32,111 nt of DNA from Candidatus Arcanibacter lacustris (GCA_000970895.1 JYHA01000023.1:1-32111), one strand, 5' to 3'. Shown: positions 16,911 to 27,130, counted from the stretch's first letter. Translations and numbers: made by a program. The notes: generated by a model from the letters alone, not told the origin.

Positions 16911-17266
16911 AATATTTGTTAGATACTTGCGTCTTGTTATGGGCTTTAGAAGGCAATGATAGGAAGTTAGGTAAATTTACTACAATCATCAATGATGTTA
17001 AAAATGTTGTTTTTGTTAGTATTGCAAGTTACTGGGAGATTATGATAAAAAAGTCTATTGGTAAAATTGAAATAGATGGTGACCTGTTTCTTGCGGTAAA
17101 TGATTCTGGTTTTTTGTGGATAGATATAAAAATTGCTCATATTGATTATATAAATAAGCTACCTTTGATACATCACGACCCTTTTGATAGATTGCTCTTA
17201 GCTCAATCTCGCACTGAAGGTTTAAAAATCCTCACTAGAGATGAAAAAATTTTAAAATATGGATAA
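16907..17266 (+). CDS. PIN-domain (VapC-like) toxin
   Basis: MKYLLDTCVLLWAL...SIASYWEIMIKKSIGKI...LIHHDPFDRLLLAQSRTEGLKILTRDEKILKYG. 4-nt ATGA overlap with the antitoxin. Confidence 0.9.
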   Translation: MKYLLDTCVLLWALEGNDRKLGKFTTIINDVKNVVFVSIASYWEIMIKKSIGKIEIDGDLFLAVNDSGFLWIDIKIAHIDYINKLPLIHHDPFDRLLLAQSRTEGLKILTRDEKILKYG

Positions 17267-17282
17267 AAATCATCCCGTTATC

Positions 17283-17311
17283 TTGACTAACATTTTAACA
17301 TAAAATATAGT
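17283..17311 (+). promoter_or_regulatory. Putative sigma70-type promoter of thrS
   Basis: TTGACT (17283..17288) - 17 nt - TATAGT (17306..17311). Confidence 0.55.
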
Positions 17312-17362
17312 CATAAGAATTGCAATGTATAGTGTAGAGTAAATTTAAAAAAGTTTTAAAAA

Positions 17363-19270
17363 ATGATAAATATAATTTTTCCTGATGGAAATGCTAAAGA
17401 ATTTGAAAATAATGTAACTGGTTTTGATATAGCCTCAAGCATCAGTATAAGTTTGGCTAAAATTGCTCTGGCGATTGAAGTGGATGGTGAGTTGAAGGAC
17501 TTAAATATTCCAATCACTAAGGATGCGAAAATCAGAATCATCACGCCTAAAGATCCTGAAGGGTTGGAAATCATCCGTCATGATGCAGCCCATATAATGG
17601 CAGAGGCGGTAAAGGAACTATATCCAGATGTGCAAGTGACTATTGGACCTGCTATTGAGAATGGTTTCTATTATGACTTTGCTAGAAATGAGCCTTTTAC
17701 TCCTGATGATTTACTTATAATCGAAGCAAAAATGAGAGAGATTTCTAAACGTGATGAGAAGATTGTGCGCGAGGAATGGGATCGTGATGAAGCGGTAGCA
17801 TTCTTTAAAAAAATCAATGAACATTATAAGGCTGAGTTAATTGAAGCTATTCCTGCGGGGCAGGTAATTAGTCTTTATCGTCAGGGTGAGTTTATAGATC
17901 TTTGTCGTGGGCCTCATGCTCCTTCTACTAGCAAAATCAAAGCATTTAAATTGATGAAACTTGCTGGTGCCTACTGGAGAGGTGATAGTAAAAATCAGAT
18001 GTTACAGAGAATTTATGGAACAGCCTGGGCAGATGAGAAGCAATTACAAGATTATCTAACCATGATCGAAGAAGCTGAAAAGCGCGATCATAGAAAAATT
18101 GGTAAGGAATTAAATCTATTCCACTTGCAAGAAGAAGCTCCAGGTATGGTTTTCTGGCATGAACAAGGATGGACATTGTATCGCATTATCGAAGATTATA
18201 TTAGGGGAAAACTACAGAAAAATAACTATATTGAAGTTAAAACTCCTGTTTTAGTTGATAGAAGTTTGTGGGAAAAATCTGGTCACTGGGAGAAATTTAG
18301 AGAACATATTTTTACCTCAGAGTCAGAAGAAAAAGTAATGGCTTTAAAGCCGATGAATTGTCCTTGTCACGTGCAGATATTTAACTATGGGTTGAAGAGT
18401 TATCGTGATTTGCCACTTCGTATGGCTGAATTTGGTAGTTGCCACCGTAATGAAAGTTCTGGGTCTCTACATGGTCTTTTGAGAGTTCGTGGTTTTGTTC
18501 AAGATGACGCACATATTTTCTGTAGTGAAGATATGATTACTTCTGAGACTGTGGCTTTTTGTAAATTACTCAAAGAAGTTTATCATGATTTTGGTTTTGA
18601 TGACTTTCAAGTTAAATTCTCAGATCGTCCAGACGTTAGGGCTGGTACTGATGAGACTTGGGATAAGGCTGAGAATTCACTAAAAGAGGCAGTGATTGCA
18701 GCTGGTCATGAATTTGTGCTAAATAAAGGTGAGGGTGCTTTTTACGGACCAAAATTAGAATTTGTGCTTAAAGATGCAATTGGTAGAGATTGGCAGCTTG
18801 GGACCTTGCAAGTTGATTTCATTTTACCAGAGAGGTTAGATGCAAGTTATATTGGATCTGATGGGCATAAACATCGCCCGGTGATGTTGCATAGAGCGAT
18901 TATTGGTACATTCGAGAGATTTATAGGCGTGTTAATTGAGCAACATGCAGGGAAATTTCCATTATGGCTATCTCCTTCTCAATTCGTTGTTTTAACTATT
19001 ACTAGTGATGGTGATGAATATGCTGCGTCAGTTTGTAAGGCTTTAAGTGATGTTGGAATGCGTGGAACGCTTGACATATCTTCTGAAAAGGTTAATTATA
19101 AGATACGTAAATATTCACTGTTAAAAGTACCAGTGATTTTAGTGGTTGGAAAACAAGAAATGCAAGATAATAGTGTTTCTGTTAGAAGACTCGGTTCGGA
19201 CGAGCAAGTGGTGATTTCTTTAGAACAATTGCTAAAGGATCTACATACAGAAGCAAAAGTCCCTTGTTAA
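17363..19270 (+). CDS. thrS: Threonyl-tRNA synthetase
   Basis: 635 aa with TGS domain, [64 protein letters not shown] and [17 protein letters not shown]. Confidence 0.97.
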   Translation: MINIIFPDGNAKEFENNVTGFDIASSISISLAKIALAIEVDGELKDLNIPITKDAKIRIITPKDPEGLEIIRHDAAHIMAEAVKELYPDVQVTIGPAIENGFYYDFARNEPFTPDDLLIIEAKMREISKRDEKIVREEWDRDEAVAFFKKINEHYKAELIEAIPAGQVISLYRQGEFIDLCRGPHAPSTSKIKAFKLMKLAGAYWRGDSKNQMLQRIYGTAWADEKQLQDYLTMIEEAEKRDHRKIGKELNLFHLQEEAPGMVFWHEQGWTLYRIIEDYIRGKLQKNNYIEVKTPVLVDRSLWEKSGHWEKFREHIFTSESEEKVMALKPMNCPCHVQIFNYGLKSYRDLPLRMAEFGSCHRNESSGSLHGLLRVRGFVQDDAHIFCSEDMITSETVAFCKLLKEVYHDFGFDDFQVKFSDRPDVRAGTDETWDKAENSLKEAVIAAGHEFVLNKGEGAFYGPKLEFVLKDAIGRDWQLGTLQVDFILPERLDASYIGSDGHKHRPVMLHRAIIGTFERFIGVLIEQHAGKFPLWLSPSQFVVLTITSDGDEYAASVCKALSDVGMRGTLDISSEKVNYKIRKYSLLKVPVILVVGKQEMQDNSVSVRRLGSDEQVVISLEQLLKDLHTEAKVPC

Positions 19271-19294
19271 TTATATAAGTAATGGAGTAAGTAC

Positions 19295-19822
19295 ATAAGT
19301 AATCCACCTAATAAATCGAATAACTTTCCTAAGGCAAATAAAGACATCACCGCTCCAAATGTGAGGTTGGTTGATGTTGATGGCACTATGATTGGTATCG
19401 TATCATTGGAAGTAGCTGTAAAAATGGCTGCTGAAAAAACTCTTGATCTAGTTGAAATTTCACCACAAGGGGATCCTCCTGTGTGTAAGATCCTGGATTT
19501 TGGTAAGTTCAAATATGAAGCTAAGAAAAAAGCTAATGAAGCTCGTAAAAAACAAAAAGTTGTAGAGCTGAAGGAAATTAAGCTTAGACCAAATATTGGG
19601 CAAAATGATTATGATGTTAAAGTTAGAAGTATTGTCAAATTCATAGGAGAGGGCGATAAGGTAAAAGTTACTTTAAGATTTAAGGGTAGAGAAATGGCTC
19701 ACCAGGAAATCGGTATGAACTTACTTATACGTCTACAGAATGATTTGGTGGATGTAGTCAAGGTTGAACTTTCCCCAAGACTGGAAGGAAAGCAAATGCT
19801 GATGATTTTGGTTGGTAAGTAA
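19295..19822 (+). CDS. infC: Translation initiation factor IF-3, probable non-canonical ATA start
   Basis: In-frame ISNPPNKSNNFPKANKDITAPNVRLVDVDGTMIGIVS... from ATA at 19295, preceded by in-frame TAA at 19280. GGAG (19284-19287) sits 7 nt upstream of the ATA. The track start (GTG 19361) falls inside the conserved N-domain. Confidence 0.85.
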   Translation: MSNPPNKSNNFPKANKDITAPNVRLVDVDGTMIGIVSLEVAVKMAAEKTLDLVEISPQGDPPVCKILDFGKFKYEAKKKANEARKKQKVVELKEIKLRPNIGQNDYDVKVRSIVKFIGEGDKVKVTLRFKGREMAHQEIGMNLLIRLQNDLVDVVKVELSPRLEGKQMLMILVGK

Positions 19823-19876
19823 TTAAGGCTCCATACTGACTTGATAATAATCTAATGCATTCTGCAGGGAGGTAAA

Positions 19877-20020
19877 GTCATACTGGAGTAATTTATCCCA
19901 AAGGGATAAATTACGATAGGATCCACAAAATTTCTACAAAAAACAAATATGTTAAAATATTCAAGATGGATCCTATCACTCGCTTTGTCTTTTCAAGACA
20001 AAGCATCGTTCCAGGACGAC
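19877..20020. repeat. Nested palindromic element, copy 2 (cloverleaf, imperfect outer arm)
   Basis: Outer arms gtcatactggag (from 19877) / ttccaggacgac (20009..20020). Hairpins 19889..19913 (taatttatccc-aaa-gggataaatta) and 19982..20004 (gctttgtctt-ttc-aagacaaagc). Central stem ataggatcca / tggatcctat. Confidence 0.8.
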
Positions 20021-20106
20021 AACTGGGGGAATTGCTTGTCATTAAAACTTGACCTCTTTCTTATCGTGAATTGACTTATTCCATAAATCTATAAGGAATT
20101 TCACCA

Positions 20107-20790
20107 ATGTTTAAAAAAATTATTTTGATGAGTTTATTGATGAGCTTACCTTCACATGCTTCTGCAAATACTAAAAAAGATCCTATATTCTCTATATCAG
20201 CAATACCAAATCATATTACAGAAGATATGGTCCAAAAAAATATCTGGAATGAAAAATGCCCTGTAGGTATTAAAAGATTAAAATTATTAAATCTTTCTTA
20301 TTATGATTTTGAGGGAAATCACCATCAAGATGGGAAGATGATCATAATTGATGCAATGGCAGAAAAAGTTTTAGCGGTTTTTAAAGAGCTACATAAGCGA
20401 AAATTTCCAATAGCAAAAATCAAACTGATAAACGACTATAATGGAGATGACGAATTATCTATGATTGATAATAATACGAGTGCTTTTATCTGTAGAGAAG
20501 TAACTGGTGGTGGTCGAATATCCCTACATTCTTATGGGGTGGCTATTGACGTTAATCCTGTGCAAAATCCTTATATTTCAATTAATAACCTAGTAACTAA
20601 GGTTTCGCCTAAAGAAGGTGCTAACTATATTAACCGTACTAATATTAGAGCTGGTATGGTTGAGCCAGTTGTGGATGTTTTTACCAATAATGGTTTTAGT
20701 ATTTGGGGAGGAACTTGGAATGATCCGGTAGATTGGATGCATTTTCAGCTGACTCGAGCAGAAGCAGAAAATTTGTCTGACTATAAATGA
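20107..20790 (+). CDS. Secreted M15-family peptidase (peptidoglycan L,D-/D,D-peptidase-like)
   Basis: Signal peptide MFKKIILMSLLMSLPSHASA. SLHSYGVAIDVNPVQNPYI and DWMHFQLTR match the M15 metal-ligand arrangement. Confidence 0.8.
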   Translation: MFKKIILMSLLMSLPSHASANTKKDPIFSISAIPNHITEDMVQKNIWNEKCPVGIKRLKLLNLSYYDFEGNHHQDGKMIIIDAMAEKVLAVFKELHKRKFPIAKIKLINDYNGDDELSMIDNNTSAFICREVTGGGRISLHSYGVAIDVNPVQNPYISINNLVTKVSPKEGANYINRTNIRAGMVEPVVDVFTNNGFSIWGGTWNDPVDWMHFQLTRAEAENLSDYK

Positions 20791-20854
20791 TTATACTACT
20801 ATCATCTTTGGATGACAGTCGGGGGAAGATCTCTTTCTTATCCCGAACTCAGGT

Positions 20855-20940
20855 AATATGTTAAAATATTTAAAATGGATCCTATTTATTTATCTTTAAA
20901 AAGACAAATAAATCTCCAGGATGACGAAAACCTCTTTTTT
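20855..20940. repeat. Nested palindromic element, copy 3 (3' half only)
   Basis: aatatgttaaaatatttaaaatggatcctat matches the centre of copy 2. Hairpin 20886..20911 and 3' outer arm ctccaggatgacg at 20914. Confidence 0.7.
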
Positions 20941-20960
20941 TGGGCAAAATAACCTTACTA

Positions 20961-22808
20961 TTAGCCGTGGATCGTTTCATTGAATTTTAAATATAACTCA
21001 CCCAAAGCAGAACATACCATCCCTGCGTAAGCAACTTCAGGACAAGTGTAAAGTAGCGAAGCAGAGGATCCTGTAATTACTCCAGTCATCTTATCATTGC
21101 TTTCTGTTGTGGCTGCTAAAATAAACCCTGGTATCAGAGCAGCAGCTGCTGCTACGATTTTATTGTTATCGTAATTTGGCTGGTCTAATGCTATATATTT
21201 CATCACATATAAACTAGCAGCAGATGCTAATAAGCCCACTATTCCGGCACCTAAAAAATCATTATTTAGTATATTAGGTAGTGCTTGGGCTCCGGTTGCA
21301 ATAGCAAGTCCTGTCATTCCTATTTTAGTGTCAGTCTCAACTTGAGAATATGCTAAAGAAAAACCAGCCATTAAAGAGTTTGAATAAAATCCCATACAAA
21401 TAATAGGAGATAAAAATATCAAGGCTGTAGTATAATCAGTATGAGGTGTAATATTTTCTATTGCAATGGTTTGGGTATTGTCGCCTATAATAAAAGGAGG
21501 TAGTATTCCAGAAAATGCTAGTGCGTTATATCCTGCCATCATTGCTATTGAGGTTGCTGGTTTTGCCATAGAAAAGATAAAATAAGCAGGTGTAGTAATA
21601 AATGAAAAGATCTTTCCTTGAGTTGTGTCTTGATTTAATAAACCAAGATTTTTTATAGCTAATAAACTTGCGGTGAAGGATATATATGAAATAACTGAAT
21701 TATGGATAAATTCTAACGGAAAATGTATTTTATCAACAATTTCTTTTGCCATATTAGTTCTTGGTGAGCATTCATAAAAATTACAATATGTTTCTTGGGC
21801 AATAGTTAATGCAGAAAAAGCAGCATATTTAGGATCAACCATAACAAGTGGGATCGATAATCCTAAGTTTTTACCTGAAAATTCATGATCATTGCCTGCT
21901 AATTTATTTAACAAATTAGGTAGAACAATGCCCATGGCAACTGCAGCTAAAGGATGATCAAAGTATAATTTTGCCTGTTTAGATAATATAGTTGGTAATA
22001 AATATTTTGTAGATAATAATGTAATTTCAGATACTGAAAAACCCCTTATAACTTCTGTCATAAATTCATTCGATGGATAAGTGATATTCAGTTTTTCTGT
22101 AATAAATTTCTTGATAATATTGCTATTTTTATCGCATTGATAATTGTTGCAATAAATTTCTTCCAATAGGCCTGCTAAAGATATGATACTATAGGCTGGA
22201 TTAATAAGAGATAATGCAATCCCTGATCCAAAATACGCTCCTGCAGTATCATGATCATTGCGAGTTGGTAAAAAAGTTGACATTGCACCTGCAACAAACA
22301 TTGCTAGTTGGTTTTGAGCAGGAAGCTGACCATATGATGATAATAAATATCTTGTGCCCAATATAGATAAACCAGAATAAACTGTAGATATTATGGAAGC
22401 TTCTAAAAATTCACTAGTAACAGGTAGTTCAATTTTTTTGACAAAACGAGTAACTATATTGCCATCATTGCCACAATCATAATTATTGCAATATACTTCA
22501 TGTGCTATAGTAGGAATAGAGGTTAGTCCGTATAATGGATTGACAAAAGTTAACAATCCGCTTAAACCAAAATTAGACCCTGCAAGCTTGTGATCATTTC
22601 CCAATAATCCATATATAAAACTCGGCATCGAGGCTGCAGCTACCACTAGTGGATTAGTACCTAATTTCTTGTCATAGATCTGTACTATATATTTAGTAGT
22701 AAAAAAAGATGCTGCTCCGCTTGCAAAACCAATTGCTGCATTTTCCATAAAGCTTCTAGTAACTGGGAGATTGAGATTTGCTAAACTATCCCTTAGTAAA
22801 TTTGACAT
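20961..22808 (-). CDS. Multi-pass membrane protein with internal repeats, uncharacterised
   Basis: 615 aa. The repeated unit carries GNDHKLAG..FGLSGLLTFVNPLYGLTSIPTIAHEVYCNNYDC / RNDHDTAGAYFGSGIALSLINPAYSIISLAGLLEEIYCNNYQC / GNDHEFSGKNLGLSIPLVMVDPKYAAFSALTIAQETYCNFYEC. Confidence 0.85.
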   Translation of the reverse strand: MSNLLRDSLANLNLPVTRSFMENAAIGFASGAASFFTTKYIVQIYDKKLGTNPLVVAAASMPSFIYGLLGNDHKLAGSNFGLSGLLTFVNPLYGLTSIPTIAHEVYCNNYDCGNDGNIVTRFVKKIELPVTSEFLEASIISTVYSGLSILGTRYLLSSYGQLPAQNQLAMFVAGAMSTFLPTRNDHDTAGAYFGSGIALSLINPAYSIISLAGLLEEIYCNNYQCDKNSNIIKKFITEKLNITYPSNEFMTEVIRGFSVSEITLLSTKYLLPTILSKQAKLYFDHPLAAVAMGIVLPNLLNKLAGNDHEFSGKNLGLSIPLVMVDPKYAAFSALTIAQETYCNFYECSPRTNMAKEIVDKIHFPLEFIHNSVISYISFTASLLAIKNLGLLNQDTTQGKIFSFITTPAYFIFSMAKPATSIAMMAGYNALAFSGILPPFIIGDNTQTIAIENITPHTDYTTALIFLSPIICMGFYSNSLMAGFSLAYSQVETDTKIGMTGLAIATGAQALPNILNNDFLGAGIVGLLASAASLYVMKYIALDQPNYDNNKIVAAAAALIPGFILAATTESNDKMTGVITGSSASLLYTCPEVAYAGMVCSALGELYLKFNETIHG

Positions 22809-23002
22809 ATTGCTACCATGATATTAAATTATGATTATTACATTTCCATAAATGTAATATTAATTGATTTGGTAACTAAATTCAAATAGTTATTTTCTAT
22901 CAAAAAATACTATTTTCATATTATCTATCTTTATTTATTTAACAAAATAGTTTATAAAGAGAAATTCGATCATCTCCTTAAATCAACAAAGCTTGTAAAA
23001 TC

Positions 23003-24772
23003 ATGAAAAAACCTATCAAATTATTATCACCGGTCACCATCAATCGCATTGCCGCAGGTGAGGTGGTTGAACGACCAGCTTCTGCGATTAAGGAATTAGT
23101 GGAGAATTCACTAGATGCTGGTGCGACTAAAATTGATGTGGCAATTTGTGATTCGGGGGGCAGAAATCTGATTATAGTTGCAGATAATGGTCATGGTATG
23201 AGTAAGGGTGATTTGTCGCTTGCTATTGAACGTCATACTACTTCAAAACTTGATGAAGATAATATTCAAAATATTGAAAATTTTGGCTTTCGTGGTGAGG
23301 CCTTGCCTTCTATTGCATCTGTTAGTAAAATGACTATTTCTAGTAAAACTAAAGATGATGATTATGCGTGGAGTCTTGCTATCTTAGGTGGAGATAAGCA
23401 AGAGTTAATGCCTACTTCTCTTTCTATTGGTACTAAAATAGAAATAAGGGATTTATTTTTTGCAACACCCGTTCGCTTAAAGTTCTTAAAGTCAGTTCGC
23501 ACTGAAGTTCAATATATTATAGATATTATCAATAAGTTAGCTATTGCTCACCACATGGTTTCTTTTAGTTTGTCTGTAGAGGGTAAATCCTTAGTTAAAA
23601 CAGCTGCTCAATTAACTCGTAAAGATAGAGTTAAGGAAATATTGGGAGAAGATTTTATAAGCAATTCAGTAGAGGTGGATTATCAAAGAGATGATATTGA
23701 GATTCAAGGATATGTGAGTATTCCTACATTTAACCGAGCAACTAGTAATGAGCAGTATCTTTTTGTCAATAATAGGCCAGTGAGAGATAAATTATTACTT
23801 ACTGCTGTTAAAGTTGCTTATCTTGATTATTTAGCTAGAGACCGACATCCCAGCGTTGCAATTTTTATTTATCTACCAACAGAAGAAGTTGATGTTAATG
23901 TCCATCCTACTAAATCCGAAGTTAGATTTAGGGATAGTAATAAAATCAAATCTATGATTATTTCTGCAATTAGATCATCCATTGCCAAGGCATCTCATCA
24001 AGCTTCATCTACTATTGCAGATAAGGTGATTGAATCATTTGTAGCGCCTGAACAAATTAGTTGGAATTTAGAAAGATCATACCAACCAGTAAGAATGAGT
24101 GAGAGAAAATTTGATTATGAAATTCCTTTGATCAAGACGCCTCAAATAGAACAAGTAAGTGTTGCTGAAGTAAAATATCAAGAAGCACCAAGCTATCGAC
24201 TTGGTATGGCGAAATGCCAGCTTCATAAAACTTATATTGTTTCTCAAACTGAAGATTCTGTGGTGATTACTGATCAACATGCAGCTCATGAGAGATTAGT
24301 ATATGAGAAATTAAAAATCTCATTAGCAAAGAAAAATATCGCAAGACAGAGACTTCTCATTCCTGAGATTGTAGAATTAAGTAGTAAAATTGCTTATCAA
24401 TTAGTTGCAAGCCAAGATAAATTAGCAGAGCTTGGCATTAAGTTAGCTTCATTTGGTGAAAATTCGGTGATTATTACAGAAATTCCTGCCTTAATATCTG
24501 CAGCTAACATCATTGATTTAATTAAAGATATTGGGGATGAGTTAGATGAGTATAGTGAGAATATCAGTTTAAATGAATTAAATGATCATATACTTGGTAC
24601 TTTTGCCTGTCATCATTCGGTGCGTGCTGGTAGGGTTTTAAATATAGAAGAAATGAATGCATTGCTTAGAGAGATGGAGCTAACGCCATTTTCAGGTCAA
24701 TGTAATCATGGTAGACCAACTTATGTTGAGCTTAAGTTAAAAGATGTGGAAAAATTATTTGGTAGGAGCTAG
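23003..24772 (+). CDS. mutL: DNA mismatch repair protein MutL
   Basis: 589 aa. INRIAAGEVVERPASAIKELVENSLDAGAT, DNGHGM, HTTSKL, GFRGEALPSIASVS, and a C-terminal ACHHSVRAG...FSGQCNHGRPTYVEL. Confidence 0.97.
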   Translation: MKKPIKLLSPVTINRIAAGEVVERPASAIKELVENSLDAGATKIDVAICDSGGRNLIIVADNGHGMSKGDLSLAIERHTTSKLDEDNIQNIENFGFRGEALPSIASVSKMTISSKTKDDDYAWSLAILGGDKQELMPTSLSIGTKIEIRDLFFATPVRLKFLKSVRTEVQYIIDIINKLAIAHHMVSFSLSVEGKSLVKTAAQLTRKDRVKEILGEDFISNSVEVDYQRDDIEIQGYVSIPTFNRATSNEQYLFVNNRPVRDKLLLTAVKVAYLDYLARDRHPSVAIFIYLPTEEVDVNVHPTKSEVRFRDSNKIKSMIISAIRSSIAKASHQASSTIADKVIESFVAPEQISWNLERSYQPVRMSERKFDYEIPLIKTPQIEQVSVAEVKYQEAPSYRLGMAKCQLHKTYIVSQTEDSVVITDQHAAHERLVYEKLKISLAKKNIARQRLLIPEIVELSSKIAYQLVASQDKLAELGIKLASFGENSVIITEIPALISAANIIDLIKDIGDELDEYSENISLNELNDHILGTFACHHSVRAGRVLNIEEMNALLREMELTPFSGQCNHGRPTYVELKLKDVEKLFGRS

Positions 24773-24775
24773 TTG

Positions 24776-25555
24776 TTATTTGACTAGGATTTTTACATAA
24801 TCCAGCTTGGTAATATCCACTACTGGTTTTGCTGAAATATAGTTTTCTGAGATTGATTCGATTGTAGCAACTGGGATGCCAGTAGGAAAAAACTCCCCGT
24901 TATCATTAGTAACTACTACTTCTCCTATTTCTACCTTCTTAGTATCATTTAAATATAATAATCTTAATTTATTTTCATTGCTGCCAGAAATAATAGCTTT
25001 TTCAAGGAATTTTGAGGTGACGATTGGAACTTTAGAATTTAAATCAGTAACCAAAAGTACAGATGCTGTTTTATCAAAGACTTGAATAATTTTACCAACT
25101 AATCCCTGATTGTTGATCACTACTTGACCCTCTTTTAAGCCATTTTGTTCCCCTGCAAGAATTGTTGCATAATAATTATAAGGACCAATAACATTAGTTA
25201 TTACTCTTGCAGAAACATATTTGAAATCACCATTTTCAACTAAATTAACTTGTTTTTTCAATTCTCTATTTTCAAATTCTAGGGCTCTTAGTCTTTGTAT
25301 TTCATATTTGAGTAGTGAATTATGTTGCTTTAGCTCGATATTTTTGTCGTAAATAAAAACCAAATCTTTGATGTTTTGATATAAATGGGATAGTTTAGAT
25401 GTTGTAATATCTGCTTTGTAAATTATATTATGCAATATATTTGTTGATTTATTCCTGATATATAAGAAGTAATTAGATGAATTGCCTAGCATCAAAAGAG
25501 CGGCCATTAGCGCAATTAATATGATATAATAGAATCTAGTTAAATTTAAAAACAC
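24776..25555 (-). CDS. mreC: Rod shape-determining protein MreC
   Basis: 259 aa with N-terminal TM, coiled coil, YVSARVITNVIGPYNYYATILAGEQNGLKEGQVVINNQGLVGKI, and location downstream of mreB. Confidence 0.9.
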   Translation of the reverse strand: MFLNLTRFYYIILIALMAALLMLGNSSNYFLYIRNKSTNILHNIIYKADITTSKLSHLYQNIKDLVFIYDKNIELKQHNSLLKYEIQRLRALEFENRELKKQVNLVENGDFKYVSARVITNVIGPYNYYATILAGEQNGLKEGQVVINNQGLVGKIIQVFDKTASVLLVTDLNSKVPIVTSKFLEKAIISGSNENKLRLLYLNDTKKVEIGEVVVTNDNGEFFPTGIPVATIESISENYISAKPVVDITKLDYVKILVK

Positions 25556-25682
25556 AAATACTCTAGTTAGTTAAATGTTGTTTCTTTGAGCTGCCATTAT
25601 AAGTGCAGCTGTCCTTAAAGTTAAATCAAGTCTTAGCGCGGGGTTCTCTTCGTTGTTTCCGCGGGCCGTATAAAAATTTAAC

Positions 25683-25752
25683 AAGAAGTCGTCATCCTAT
25701 CGCTTGATTTGTCTTTTTTAAGACAAATCAAGCGATAGGATGACGACTTCTT
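25683..25752. repeat. Perfect long hairpin (33-bp arms, 4-nt loop) between mreB and mreC; related to the nested palindromic element
   Basis: aagaagtcgtcatcctatcgcttgatttgtctt (25683..25715) - tttt - aagacaaatcaagcgataggatgacgacttctt (25720..25752). Confidence 0.9.
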
Positions 25753-25802
25753 TTTTTGGTTGGGTGCATCGTAGTCCCTTTTTGAGGGATGAATTAACTC
25801 TA

Positions 25803-26864
<1,062 letters not shown>

Positions 26865-27006
26865 TTAATTTGAACAATATCTATTATTAATAGAGTGTAA
26901 TTAGAAAAAGATAAAGAGATTTTTTAATTTTATGATGCTAGTAAGTCACTATTTGTCATATCGAAAATAAAATTGAAAAAAATAGCTGATTATGCAAAAT
27001 TATCTC

Positions 27007-27035
27007 TTGCAGTTTGTTTTTAAATGTCGTATATC
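27007..27035 (+). promoter_or_regulatory. Putative promoter of tRNA-Thr
   Basis: TTGCAG (27007..27012) - 17 nt - TATATC (27030..27035), 21 nt upstream of the mature tRNA 5' end. Confidence 0.4.
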
Positions 27036-27055
27036 ATTTTCAAGCAAAACATAAT

Positions 27056-27130
27056 GCCGGCTTAGCTCAGTGGTAGAGCAACCGCCTTGTAAGCGGTAGG
27101 TCATCAGTTCGAATCCGATATCCGGCACCA
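27056..27130 (+). tRNA. tRNA-Thr (anticodon TGT), CCA encoded
   Basis: GCCGGCT..GCTC-AGTGGTA-GAGC..ACCGC-CTTGTAA-GCGGT..ATCAG-TTCGAAT-CCGAT..ATCCGGC-A-CCA folds as a cloverleaf with anticodon TGT. One mismatch each in the acceptor and T stems. Confidence 0.93.

Noticed and set aside
16677-17266. TA pair considered as part of a prophage or integrative element
   Set aside because: No integrase, tRNA junction or phage genes nearby; flanks are housekeeping genes.
17267-17362. T-box or other leader regulator upstream of thrS
   Set aside because: The spacer is under 100 nt, with no specifier or antiterminator structure visible; only a promoter can be supported.
17356-17574. 72-aa minus-strand ORF at the thrS 5' end
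   Set aside because: Antisense to the TGS domain of thrS; no Shine-Dalgarno or recognisable product.
19267-19512. 81-aa minus-strand ORF over the infC 5' end
   Set aside because: Antisense to infC; the infC frame carries conserved IF3 sequence.
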